A stretch of 64,000 nt of DNA, taken from Cyclobacteriaceae bacterium YHN15. Its GTDB lineage: Bacteria; Bacteroidota; Bacteroidia; Cytophagales; Cyclobacteriaceae. The notes beneath the pieces were generated by a model. The model was given only the letters and a program-made list of their open reading frames with translations. It was not told where the DNA came from and searched no databases. Location of the stretch: the NCBI GenBank assembly GCA_003797895.1, contig RKQB01000002.1, forward strand, positions 1 through 64,000, given 5' to 3'. The translations under genes and the position numbers were made by a program. How positions within the stretch are numbered: the first letter of the stretch is position 1; the number at the start of each line of letters is the position of its first letter. Below, piece after piece: positions 18,232 to 27,148 of the stretch.

Positions 18232-19077
18232 GTAGAGAACACCCGGAATTCCACTGCATTGATCGGGATCTATTACACTACCTTGAATCAGCTCTTTACT
18301 TCCGTCCGTGCCAACGCCTTTACGAAGGAGGACAAGTTTAACCTGCTCACCGACATCCGCTTCAACCTCATTGCGCAGCCGACTTACGGCCTTGGTTCGG
18401 TGCTCGACAAGAGTACCTTGGTGGGAGGGGGCGAAGGCCCCTCGGATAATCCCATCCTCCCTTCCAAAAGCAGGAAATGATGTACTTCAACAACTTCCGA
18501 CTTTACCAAACCGTCCAAATGCGGCACAAAAAGACCAATCTTTTCTATGGGACAGGTTATCATTTGGATATTTTTTGGAATATAGATGACAGGCAGTTGG
18601 ACCTTGATGCTTCTCCTCCAAGGATTACCCATCATTACAGATACCAAGACTTAAAAGGAATCAATACCGAGAAATATTCTCAATCCGGCCTTTCGGCTAA
18701 TGCGACTTTTGACAGTAGGGACAATGTTGTGAATCCTTATGAAGGACATTTGGCCGCTTTCTCATTTAGGGCATTTCCGGAATTTTTGGGAAGTACTACC
18801 AATGCCTCCCAATTATGGATGGAATACCGTACCTAGGTGAACCTTGATAAAACACGGCCCCGCAATGTATTGGCCTTTTGGACTTATGGTTGGTTTGTTA
18901 ACAGTGGTACCTCACCTTATCTTGCATTACCTGCCATTGGTTGGGACATGTTTGCCCGCTCAGGCAGGCCCTATACACAGGGTAGAATCAGGGGCGAAGA
19001 CCTGGTATTTGCTGAAACCGAATGGCGATTTCCATTACAAAAAAGTAAGGATAAATGGGGTGGAGTATTGTTTTTGA
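18232..19077 (+). pseudogene. Broken Omp85-like barrel gene fused to DUF2490
   Basis: A degraded copy of the gene at 9042. It lacks the signal peptide and first about 75 codons, has a one-base deletion near 18450-18466 (the stretch matching CCGCCCTTTCAGGAGCAG is one base short) that shifts frame, and has TAG at 18835-18837 where the intact gene reads Tyr-Val. The barrel part stops at GGVLFL and runs directly into the mature part of a DUF2490 gene. The first 250 bases are visibly richer in G+C than the rest and differ more from the 9042 copy, which suggests a mosaic origin. Confidence 0.85.
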
Positions 19078-19805
19078 GCCTTCCCAGTCAAGCCCAATTT
19101 GCCAAACCCAAATATTGGTTTACCTATAACCACACAGGCCGCTTTGACGATAGATGGAGTTTTGGTTTCGACATCAACTACCGGACTACCGGACTTATTC
19201 CCCTGAATTCCAGCCTGACAGCAGGAAGGGTGGGTTTGAATTACCATACCAAAACGGGTTTTAGGATTACAGGAGGATATGCCTGGTTTGGGACTTTTGC
19301 CTCTGAAGCGGATCAGATATGGCTGCATGAGGATAGGGCCTATCAGCAAGTCCAATATAATCATAAAAAAGGAAATATAAACGTGGTGCATCATTTAAGG
19401 ATTGAGCAGCGATGGAGGCAGCAGTTTACCAATGAAGACTTGGATGAAACCATTTCGACCTTCACAAACAGGTATCGATACCTTATCCAATTTGATGGAC
19501 CCATTACCAATTATCCTGACAATAAAACAGGCTTCCGCTGGCAATTGGCCAATGAATTTTTTATCCATAATAAAGAAGAAGTAGGCTATATGCTTTTTGA
19601 CCAGAACAGGACCCTGGCGGGAGTTTTGATATCCCCACCGGGCAAAATGAGTGTGGCGGTTTTGTATCAGCTGATCGTACAACAGCAGCCATTTTTAAGG
19701 GAAACTTTCCTGATCAATTCCTTCCGGATAACCCTTTTTCAAACTTTGGATTTCAGGAAAAAGAAGAAAAATATCATGGAAAAGGAAATTCCTGTGATTG
19801 ATTGA
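19078..19805 (+). pseudogene. DUF2490 copy without leader, fused to barrel remnant
   Basis: Near-identical to the mature part of the DUF2490 gene at 10461 (QFAKPKYWFTYNHTGRFDDR onward to the same last residues). Its own signal peptide is gone: the frame comes in from the barrel remnant through VLFLSLPSQAQ. A frame of 322 codons runs from a GTG at 18837 across the fusion to 19805, but the product would have no leader and half a barrel, so I call it a pseudogene. If the upstream barrel segment were read through, the reading frame itself is intact here, which points to a recent event. Confidence 0.8.
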
Positions 19806-19972
19806 GCCAAATTGTATTCTAGGGTAGATTCCAGACATATTCGAAACCAATAATTGAGACATTTTTCAATTGCCGAATATTTTTTTGTGTAGATTTTCAT
19901 GGATTCAGGTAATTAAGCCTAAATTTATATGAAGTAGTCATTTGATAATGACCTGCCTATTCTTGAAACTCC

Positions 19973-21139
19973 ATGGAAATCAATTTTGATTTTATCACTT
20001 TTGTTCATTTGGCTGCTGTGGTGGTAGGAATTGTTTCCTCAGCGGTTATTCTTTATTTCGGATTTCGAACCAATCCGGCTAATCAACCATTAGGCTTTGG
20101 ACAGCTTAGTATTTCATTGGCTATTTTTGTGAGTTTCTCAATTGTTTCCCAATTGATTATCCAATGGCCGTTTTTGTACAGATTGGGAAATGTTTTTGTT
20201 CTGATTTTTATTCCAATGCCCTATTTATATGCTGTTTTCTATACCCAAAAAAGACAATGGAGGTGGTATGATTTTTTGCATTTGATTCCGCTGTTGATTT
20301 ATCTGGTAGATTACTGGGACACTTTAACTCTTTCTTCAGCCCAAAAGACTGAATTGATCCTTCAGGAGATCAATGATTTGGACCTCGTGGGAAAATTTAA
20401 CCAAGGAAGGTTTATTGGTCCGGGTTTTCACCAGGAATTCCGAACAGTATTATTTAGTGGTTATTGGGTGGCCCAAGTTGTCATTCTCTTTCGATGGGTC
20501 AAAAGTCAGTCTTTATTGACTCCTGAAAACAAAGTTTGGAAAAATTGGATGATCCTGTTTCTAGGTTGTCAATTTTTTTTATGGTTTCCTTTTTACCTTA
20601 CTCTTTTTTGGTTGGATAAATTGACTACTTACCACATCGTCAACTCATTTTCTGTGGGATGGTTGATGGTCTCAAGTCTTTCCCTTTTCTTTTTTCCTTC
20701 TTTGCTCTATGGGAGGTATTTTGAAGGAGGAAATAGGATATCAAAGTTCACCAAAGCCCTTAAGAAAACCCAAATTTCTGAAATAGATGAAAAGAAATTC
20801 GAGGATATCATACAGGAAATGGAGTCAAAGATGGAGTTGGAAAAATTGTTTTTGAATCCTAAATACAGTATCCATGATTTCTCCAATGACATCAATCTAC
20901 CTGCTTATCAGATTTCCAAAAGCCTGAACGCTTTCAAGGGTTTAAGTTTCATAGATTTTATCAACCAAAAGCGTGTACTTTTTTGCGTGAAGAAATTCAA
21001 AGAAGGGAAATGGTTAAATTACACAGTTGAAGCTATTGCAGCTGAATGCGGATTTAGTAACCGTAATTCTTTTACCAATGCTTTTAAAAAATTCCTTGGA
21101 TCCTCCCCAACTGAATACCGGGAAAACCTAAAAAATTAA
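19973..21139 (+). CDS. Membrane-bound AraC-family regulator (copy 3)
   Basis: A 388-residue protein with seven hydrophobic segments and a C-terminal AraC domain (KYSIHDFSNDINLPAYQISK; ECGFSNRNSFTNAFKKFLGS). It is closest to copies 2 and 4: it starts with the same MEINFDFITFV as copy 4 and has FIGPGFHQEFRTVLFSGYWV in the same place. It lies before the metal-site-altered sulfatase relatives at 21707 and 23747, with the large hairpin repeat in between. Confidence 0.85.
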   Translation: MEINFDFITFVHLAAVVVGIVSSAVILYFGFRTNPANQPLGFGQLSISLAIFVSFSIVSQLIIQWPFLYRLGNVFVLIFIPMPYLYAVFYTQKRQWRWYDFLHLIPLLIYLVDYWDTLTLSSAQKTELILQEINDLDLVGKFNQGRFIGPGFHQEFRTVLFSGYWVAQVVILFRWVKSQSLLTPENKVWKNWMILFLGCQFFLWFPFYLTLFWLDKLTTYHIVNSFSVGWLMVSSLSLFFFPSLLYGRYFEGGNRISKFTKALKKTQISEIDEKKFEDIIQEMESKMELEKLFLNPKYSIHDFSNDINLPAYQISKSLNAFKGLSFIDFINQKRVLFCVKKFKEGKWLNYTVEAIAAECGFSNRNSFTNAFKKFLGSSPTEYRENLKN

Positions 21140-21706
21140 TATTGTTTTTTATTCGAAAGAAATAGATCAACCTTCTTAGAAAGTTTGCTTTTTTCCTTGG
21201 TAGATGAGTTTTATTATGCATATCCGAAAATATACAAGTAGTTATATTTTAAACTTACAGCACCTCGGCTTCGCTCGGTGGCCGGATTGTAAAGGATAGA
21301 GGAGGGGGAGGGATTGCGGCTTCGCCGCAATCCCTCCCCCTCCTTAAAATCTAATTGCTCCGGTTGCCGAGCGAAGCCGAGGCACTTTTTTGAATTTATA
21401 ATTACATGCATATAAGCATGTATACATAAGTTTTATTCAGCTTGCCCATTTTTATTACTAAACAATTAGGCCTCGTCATTATTGATTGAATATATGCCAA
21501 GACATTTAGTCTTCCCTGCTACCTTCAATTACTTTTGAGTTGAAGCAATTATTAAAAACCAATAGAAAAATAGCTACGGGATGAATCCGGGTATTTATAT
21601 CAATTGAAAGGCCATATTCCAATAAAAAAATGCAATAAATGGAATTTGGATTCTTATCGGCAATCCACACACAATTAATTATTTAAAAACATAAACCAAA
21701 ATATCT
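21140..21706. other. Intergenic region with large hairpin repeat
   Basis: About 570 bases without a gene between regulator 3 and the sulfatase-like gene. Apart from the nested inverted repeat at 21260-21385 it is A+T-rich with no assigned motif. The 65-codon minus-strand frame that crosses the repeat is not credible as a gene. The promoter of the sulfatase-like gene must lie in 21400-21700. Confidence 0.5.
21260..21385. repeat. Nested inverted repeat, about 125 bases
   Basis: Outer arms CCTCGGCTTCGCTCGG (21263-21278) and its exact complement at 21367-21382, with further pairing of CCGGA just inside. An inner perfect 19-bp hairpin lies at 21301-21319 and 21325-21343 with loop CTTCG. It is far richer in G+C than its surroundings. 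There is no transposase and no obvious target duplication. It may be a dispersed miniature element or a REP-like repeat. Confidence 0.75.
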
Positions 21707-23542
21707 ATGAAAGCATCCAAATTCTTTTTTGGAATTATTATTTCACTCATTCCTTTTTTGGTAAAAGCCCAAGAATTGAAGGTTGAAAAAAAGGGGACTT
21801 TTATGGGCACCCCCTATGAACTTATTGAATTTCCAAATGGAGCATGGGCAAACAAAACCCTACAGACTGACTATAAAATGTTCAAGGTTCCATTGTCCTC
21901 CAATTTCATCAAAAAGGAAGTTGTAAAAATTGCGGATGGCATCTATACCATCAATGGTTTGTTTGCATCGTATATACCTGTTATTGAAACCAAGAATGGG
22001 GCGATCCTCTATGATAGTGGCACTAGCCCTGAAATAGGAAGGGAGATCCTTAAAATGCTGGAAACAGTAACCGAGAAGCCTGTGATTGCGGTGATCTACA
22101 GCCACTCGCACTACATTTTTGGAAGTACTGCTATCAAAGAAAAATACCCCAATGTTCAATTTATCGCCAATCCCAGATTGGCATCCAACCTAGCCTCAGG
22201 CCAAGGGGCAGGAAGCGTGTTTCCCGAGATCGGCCCCCTCTTGAATGGCGGTTTGGTACAGCAATTTCATATGATGTTACCCAAGGAAGGTAAGGATGCA
22301 CCATTTGGTGGATTCATCTCCTTTCCTGACTTCAGCGGATTCGTGATGCCTACTACTGAGGTGAAAGATGAACAGGTAATCAATATTGATGGGCTTGATC
22401 TTCAATTTTTCACAAATTTCAATGTTGATTCAGATGACCAGTTACTGGTATGGATCCCAAGCAAGAAAATCGTATTGAACAATGCTTTCTGGGGTTTTAT
22501 GCCCAATATGTATTCTTTGCGTGGTTCCAACTTCAGAGACCCGGAAATCATAACCCAGGCATTATTTAAGATCAGGGATCTGGGTACAGAAATAATGCTG
22601 AGTACGCATGGCATGCCCATCGTGGGTAAGCAGGAGGTGAAGGAAACCGTAGAGACCTATGCCGACTTTTATAATTTTGTGAAGGATCAGACCCTGAGGG
22701 CTATGCTGTTGGGAAGGGCTCCGCAGGATTTGGGTAAGTTTTTAAAATTACCGGAGCATTTTCGCAATGCGGAGTACCTGAGTGAAACCTACGGTGCATT
22801 GGAAACATTTGCAGAACCGATATATCACCACGGCCGAGGATGGTTTGATAATGATGCTGCCAACATTTTTAAACTTACCCGGGAAGATGAGGCAAAAAAC
22901 CTGATCAAAGCAATGGGAGGCCCTGAAAGTGTCCTAAAACTGAGCGACCAGGCCATCAAAGACGGTGACCAAATATGGGCCCTAAAATTGATCAACTACC
23001 TGTATGTAACAGAGCCTACCAATCAGACTTACCGCACCAAAAAAGCACAATTGCTTTACCAAATGGGCATGGTGCTCGAATCGCAAAATGCGCGCAGTTG
23101 GTGCATTACTCAGGCCTATGCGCTTACCAACAAATTGGCTTTGCCGCGGTTGGTTTTACCGGATATGATTGTGAATAATATGAATCCAACCACACTGCTC
23201 ACGCAATACAAGGTAAGGATAGACCCTGAAAAGGCGGGTACCACGAATTACCTGTTGGCCTTTGTTGTAGGCGATGACAAGAAAGTCGGGCTTCACTGCC
23301 GCTTTGGCGTGGTTGAGTTTATAGATGATGTGGAAGAATACAATCAAGCCCCCAATGCCACCCTTACCATGTCGCAACCCTCCTTGGTTGATCTTTTCAT
23401 GAACAAAAAATCAGTGGGTCAAATACTGTCCGAACAAGGCAACTCCGTAAAAGGGGATAAGAAAGAGGTAGAAAAATTCCTATCGTATTTTGATGAAATA
23501 TTTAACCCTGCCATAAATCAGCACATTCCGGTTATTCAATAA
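21707..23542 (+). CDS. Sulfatase-fold protein with altered metal site
   Basis: A 611-residue exported protein (signal peptide to about LVKAQ, residue 22) with the order of a class III alkylsulfatase: metallo-beta-lactamase domain, dimerisation domain (about 330-470) and SCP2-like C-terminal domain (about 490-605). The motif that should read HxHxDH is SHSHYIFG: His133 and His135 remain, but the Asp and third His are Ile137 and Phe138. The Glu of the usual AEN block is replaced in VLNNAFWG, while the late His is kept (STHGMP). It may bind one metal, do different chemistry or be non-catalytic. It follows regulator 3; a barrel-gene remnant and a second such protein follow. Confidence 0.75.
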   Translation: MKASKFFFGIIISLIPFLVKAQELKVEKKGTFMGTPYELIEFPNGAWANKTLQTDYKMFKVPLSSNFIKKEVVKIADGIYTINGLFASYIPVIETKNGAILYDSGTSPEIGREILKMLETVTEKPVIAVIYSHSHYIFGSTAIKEKYPNVQFIANPRLASNLASGQGAGSVFPEIGPLLNGGLVQQFHMMLPKEGKDAPFGGFISFPDFSGFVMPTTEVKDEQVINIDGLDLQFFTNFNVDSDDQLLVWIPSKKIVLNNAFWGFMPNMYSLRGSNFRDPEIITQALFKIRDLGTEIMLSTHGMPIVGKQEVKETVETYADFYNFVKDQTLRAMLLGRAPQDLGKFLKLPEHFRNAEYLSETYGALETFAEPIYHHGRGWFDNDAANIFKLTREDEAKNLIKAMGGPESVLKLSDQAIKDGDQIWALKLINYLYVTEPTNQTYRTKKAQLLYQMGMVLESQNARSWCITQAYALTNKLALPRLVLPDMIVNNMNPTTLLTQYKVRIDPEKAGTTNYLLAFVVGDDKKVGLHCRFGVVEFIDDVEEYNQAPNATLTMSQPSLVDLFMNKKSVGQILSEQGNSVKGDKKEVEKFLSYFDEIFNPAINQHIPVIQ

Positions 23543-23565
23543 TAGGCCTTCATAATGTTTACAGT

Positions 23566-23616
23566 GCCCATGGTAAACAGGGTTTGTTTGTGAATCTAAA
23601 TGAATATTTCTCCTAA
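23566..23616 (+). pseudogene. Last codons of a lost Omp85-like barrel gene
   Basis: The frame reads AHGKQGLFVNLNEYFS then stop. The intact gene at 9042 ends GANGAQGLFVNLNEYF. Only the final strand is left, so a barrel gene once followed the sulfatase-like gene here as it does in set 1. Confidence 0.7.
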
Positions 23617-23682
23617 TAGAATGCGAAAATTAGTTTTGAAATGTCCTTAGGGTTAATGTTTAATGTTTGGAAATAACATCCG

Positions 23683-23709
23683 GGCCGGCATTTTGTCGGC
23701 CTTGTTTTA
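23683..23709 (+). terminator. Rho-independent terminator
   Basis: GGCCGGC pairs with GTCGGCC (one G-T pair) around an ATTTT loop and is followed by TTGTTTT. It lies after the barrel remnant and before the next gene, so the gene at 23747 likely has a separate transcript or depends on readthrough. Confidence 0.5.
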
Positions 23710-23746
23710 GTCAAGTAAGCTCAAGGTAAACAAGAAAAAAATCATC

Positions 23747-25636
23747 ATGCAAAACAGAAGAAAATTCATTCAAACGATCCCAGTGGTCGGAGCGGGGATA
23801 TTGTTGGGCAATAACATCACCATCGAAGCCACCGCCCAAACCCAGACCGTACCGAATGTGCCGGACGGTGATTCTTGGGGTAGTCCATCCCTGCGCGGCG
23901 AGACCGTCGTCGGCCCGAACGGCGAGGTCACAACGCGTGCCGCGTTGCTTGCCAACGAAAAGTGGGGCATCGGCGACACCAAGCGCATTGAGCGGGTCAC
24001 CGATGGCGTGTATGCGATGCGCGGCTGGGGGATCGGCACCAGCCACGCGATCGAAGCTCCGGAAGGTTGGATCATCATTGACACCGGCGACCACACGCAG
24101 GCCGCCACCGAGATGCGCGCCATGCTGGAGAAGACGCTGGACCGCAAGGTAAAGGTGGCTGCGATCCTGCTCACCCACTGGCACTATGCCAATGGTATTG
24201 GTGTGTGGCTGGACCCTGGCGCAGAGGTCTGGGGACACGAGCATCTGGACCGCAACCGCAGCAGTTCCTCGGGCATCAGCGTCATTAGCGGCACTTACCA
24301 GGCCCGAGCGGTCGCCCAGTTCGGCGTCTTTCATCCATCAAGCGGTCCCGATGCCTTTCCGAACAAGCTCGGCTTCACGCCCGAGAAAATGGTGGGCGCG
24401 TCAAGCTACCAGCCTCCGACCCGGCTCTTCGAGAACGATCGCGTCCAGGACGTCGTTGTCGCTGGTGAGGCGGTGCAGGTCGCTCCCAATCGCTCGGACA
24501 CCCCCGACAGCGTCGGCTTTTATTTTCCGAGCAAGCGGATGCTCGTGACCAACTTCATGGTGCCGGGCGGCATCTACAACGTGTACTCGTTGCGCGGTGG
24601 GGCGTATCGGACCCCGGCGTTGTTCATTCAGGACGCCCGTTGGATCGAGTCGAAGAACGCAGAGATCCTGCTCGACCTCAACAGCCCCACCCTCAAGGGT
24701 AAAGAGGCCGTGCGCAGCGCGGTCCAGCGCTCGGTCGACCAGGTGCAACTGATCCACGACCAGACCTTGCGCCAGATCGCGCATGGACGGGATGCACGAC
24801 AGGCGGCTGAACAGGTTTATATGCCGAGCCACCAGCGTGGCGACTGGGAGAACTATGGTCAGGTCGAAAGCCACGTCCGGCAGGTCTGGAACGGCACTAT
24901 GGGCTGGTTCGGTGGCGATGTGTACGACATCAACCCCCTTTCCGTGAATGAAGAGGCGGCCCGCACCGTCAAACTGATGGGCGGCCCCGGCGCCGTGCAG
25001 AAAGCCGCCGCCAATGCCATCACCGAGGGGGGGAGCACCAACTGGCGGTGGACGCTCAGACTGACGTCCCTGTTGCTGGAACTCGATCCGGCCAACGCCA
25101 AGGCGCGCCAACTCCGTGCTGCGGCATCGCGCCAACTCGGGCAGCACACCTCATCGGCCAACGCGCGCGGCTGGTATCAGACCGAGGCGCTGCAGATCGA
25201 AGGCGGGATGCAGTTCAAAGGCACGCCGCTCACGATCGATGCGATCCGCCGCTTCCTCGGCACACCCACCGCAAAAGCGCTGACCGTGGCCTCCGTGGAT
25301 GAGAACCTGCAGTTCGTGCGCTACCTGGTCGATCCGCGAAAGGCCGAGGGGCTGAGCCAGACATGCACACTCGCAGTCGAAGGCGAATCGTTCATCCGAC
25401 GGCTCGAGCTGCGCAACGGCGTGCTCGTCATCAGCGAGGTGGACGCCGCTGCACCGGCGCATTTCTCGCTCACACGCCAGGAACTCGCTGCGTTCGTGCT
25501 TGGCACGCGCACCCCTGCGACTGCCGATGCGCTCAGTGAGATCGACAAAGTGCTCGATCGCAGCCACATGCTGCCCCCTGGCACGGTGGAGTCTGTGATG
25601 GCGGGAATGAAATCTCCTGCTGATTCTGAACAGTAA
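23747..25636 (+). CDS. Transferred high-G+C sulfatase-fold protein with degenerate metal site
   Basis: A 629-residue protein with a twin-arginine leader (MQNRRKFIQTIPVVGAGIL). The order is metallo-beta-lactamase domain, dimerisation domain and SCP2-like end, as in alkylsulfatases. The metal motif reads THWHYANG: His144 and His146 remain, Ala148 and Asn149 replace the Asp and third His; the late His is replaced in LLDLNSPTLKG and the AEN Glu in VTNFMV. From about codon 30 to the stop the DNA is far richer in G+C than all neighbours (63-65% in two 60-base rows counted by eye, against about 42% in the preceding gene), with GC-ending codons. I infer transfer from a high-G+C donor. The catalytic role is doubtful. 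Confidence 0.8.
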   Translation: MQNRRKFIQTIPVVGAGILLGNNITIEATAQTQTVPNVPDGDSWGSPSLRGETVVGPNGEVTTRAALLANEKWGIGDTKRIERVTDGVYAMRGWGIGTSHAIEAPEGWIIIDTGDHTQAATEMRAMLEKTLDRKVKVAAILLTHWHYANGIGVWLDPGAEVWGHEHLDRNRSSSSGISVISGTYQARAVAQFGVFHPSSGPDAFPNKLGFTPEKMVGASSYQPPTRLFENDRVQDVVVAGEAVQVAPNRSDTPDSVGFYFPSKRMLVTNFMVPGGIYNVYSLRGGAYRTPALFIQDARWIESKNAEILLDLNSPTLKGKEAVRSAVQRSVDQVQLIHDQTLRQIAHGRDARQAAEQVYMPSHQRGDWENYGQVESHVRQVWNGTMGWFGGDVYDINPLSVNEEAARTVKLMGGPGAVQKAAANAITEGGSTNWRWTLRLTSLLLELDPANAKARQLRAAASRQLGQHTSSANARGWYQTEALQIEGGMQFKGTPLTIDAIRRFLGTPTAKALTVASVDENLQFVRYLVDPRKAEGLSQTCTLAVEGESFIRRLELRNGVLVISEVDAAAPAHFSLTRQELAAFVLGTRTPATADALSEIDKVLDRSHMLPPGTVESVMAGMKSPADSEQ

Positions 25637-25765
25637 TTACTCTATTTAAAGGCTGAGATGGAATTGTTCGTCAAGTTCGAGCTGTCCAGAAACTAAATGA
25701 TTCCAATGACTGATACTCAGGATCAATTTTAACCATAGGTAATTAATAATCAGTTTTTCAATTCT

Positions 25766-25813
25766 AAAGGGAATATTGCCGGATTTCGTATCCGGCAATA
25801 ATCCCTTTTTCAT
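25766..25813 (+). terminator. Strong rho-independent terminator
   Basis: A 19-base stem (25766-25784 with 25790-25808, one mismatch) around loop TTCGT, centred on TTGCCGGAT/ATCCGGCAA and followed by T residues. It closes the transcript of the high-G+C gene. The flanking A-run could let it work in both directions. Confidence 0.8.
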
Positions 25814-25981
25814 TTTTGTCATTAAGTAGGATTGCATTAATGCATTTGGATGCGGTTTTTTGACAAGGATTTTTGCATTAAGCCATATAGGTTTTTAATT
25901 CTTTTTAAAAGATAAAATTCCAAAAAATCCCTTTATTTTTATCTGCTAGATTGATTCTGGAAATTTGTTTATTTATTCAAA

Positions 25982-27148
25982 ATGGAAATCAATTTTGATA
26001 TTATCACTTTTGTTCAATTGGTTGTAGTGGCCTTGGGGGTAATCTCAGCTTCAGTGATTTTTTATTTTGGAATCAAGAAAAATCCGGCCAATATACCTTT
26101 AGGGTTTGCCCAATTGAATGCTTCTTTGGCAGTATGGGTGAGTTTTTCCCTAACTTCCCAATTGCTCGTTTATTGGCCAATTTTCTATAGAACAGGACAG
26201 ATATTTGTTTTGATTTTTTGCGTGATGGCATTTTTGCATGTCGATTTCCATACAAAAAACAGAAGTTGGAAATGGTATGATTTGCTGCACGCCATTCCGC
26301 TTTTAGTTTATCTGATTGATTATTGGGATGTTTTGATCTTGCCTTCTGCCGAAAAGAAGGAGCTTATTCTTCTGGAAATACAGGATTTGGCAGGAATGGC
26401 CCAATTTAACCAAAGCAAGTTTTTAGGGCCGAATTTTCACCATGAATTCAGGACATTTGTTTTTGGGTCCTATTGGGTAGCGCAGGTGGTGGTTTTGGTC
26501 AAATGGATAAGGAATCACAGTACTTTGAGCAGGCATCAAAAAATTTGGAAGAAGTGGATATTTGTATTTCTAAGTTGTCAATTTTTTATTTGGTTTCCTC
26601 ATGCGGTTAGTATTCTTTTATTGGATCCGATGACCTCTTACCATTTTGCCAATACCTTCTCTGTGATTTGGTTGTTGATTTTAATTTTTTCCCTCTTCTT
26701 TTATCCTTCATTGCTGTACGGAAAATCATTCAATAGAACCATTAAAACTCCGAAACTCATGGGCAAAACCCAATTGACGGCCGAAGATGAAAAATTGGAG
26801 GAAATAATTTCCATGGTTGATATCGAAGTCGAAAGAAATCATTTGTTTTTGAAGCAAGGTTACAGTATTCATGATTTATCCAGAGATATCCATATTCCTG
26901 CCTATCAGATTTCAAAAAGTCTCAATGCATTTAAAGGCCTTGGATTTGTGGACTTTATCAATCAAAAGCGGATCCAATATTGCATCACCAAATTCAAGAA
27001 TGGGGAATGGCTGAACCATACTTTAGAGGCGGTTGCATTTGATTGCGGATTTAACAATAGAAATTCCTTTACCAAATCATTCAAAAAAGTAATGGGGGTT
27101 TCTCCTTCAGAATTCAGGTTTTCTTTAGAGAAATCAAACATTAAATAG
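25982..27148 (+). CDS. Membrane-bound AraC-family regulator (copy 4)
   Basis: A 388-residue protein with seven membrane segments and a C-terminal AraC domain (GYSIHDLSRDIHIPAYQISK; DCGFNNRNSFTKSFKKVMGV). It is the closest paralogue of copy 3. It stands upstream of the DUF1254/DUF1214 array, the presumed target. The shared N-terminal membrane part with differing middle segments suggests that the copies sense related signals. Confidence 0.85.
   Translation: MEINFDIITFVQLVVVALGVISASVIFYFGIKKNPANIPLGFAQLNASLAVWVSFSLTSQLLVYWPIFYRTGQIFVLIFCVMAFLHVDFHTKNRSWKWYDLLHAIPLLVYLIDYWDVLILPSAEKKELILLEIQDLAGMAQFNQSKFLGPNFHHEFRTFVFGSYWVAQVVVLVKWIRNHSTLSRHQKIWKKWIFVFLSCQFFIWFPHAVSILLLDPMTSYHFANTFSVIWLLILIFSLFFYPSLLYGKSFNRTIKTPKLMGKTQLTAEDEKLEEIISMVDIEVERNHLFLKQGYSIHDLSRDIHIPAYQISKSLNAFKGLGFVDFINQKRIQYCITKFKNGEWLNHTLEAVAFDCGFNNRNSFTKSFKKVMGVSPSEFRFSLEKSNIK

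Noticed and set aside
21214..21411. A 65-codon minus-strand frame across the nested hairpin
   Set aside because: It consists of repeat arms read as protein, with no start context and low-complexity residues.
23711..25584. Several long minus-strand and alternative plus-strand open frames (up to 248 codons) within the high-G+C gene
   Set aside because: High G+C removes stop codons in all frames. The plus-strand frame from 23747 has clear family domains, and the others show none.
25646..25837. A 63-codon minus-strand frame
   Set aside because: It lies across a strong terminator and shows no family or leader.
5458..27148. The four membrane AraC proteins as hybrid two-component sensors
   Set aside because: They have no histidine kinase, receiver or two-Y/Y_Y_Y-type periplasmic domain; only membrane segments and the AraC end.
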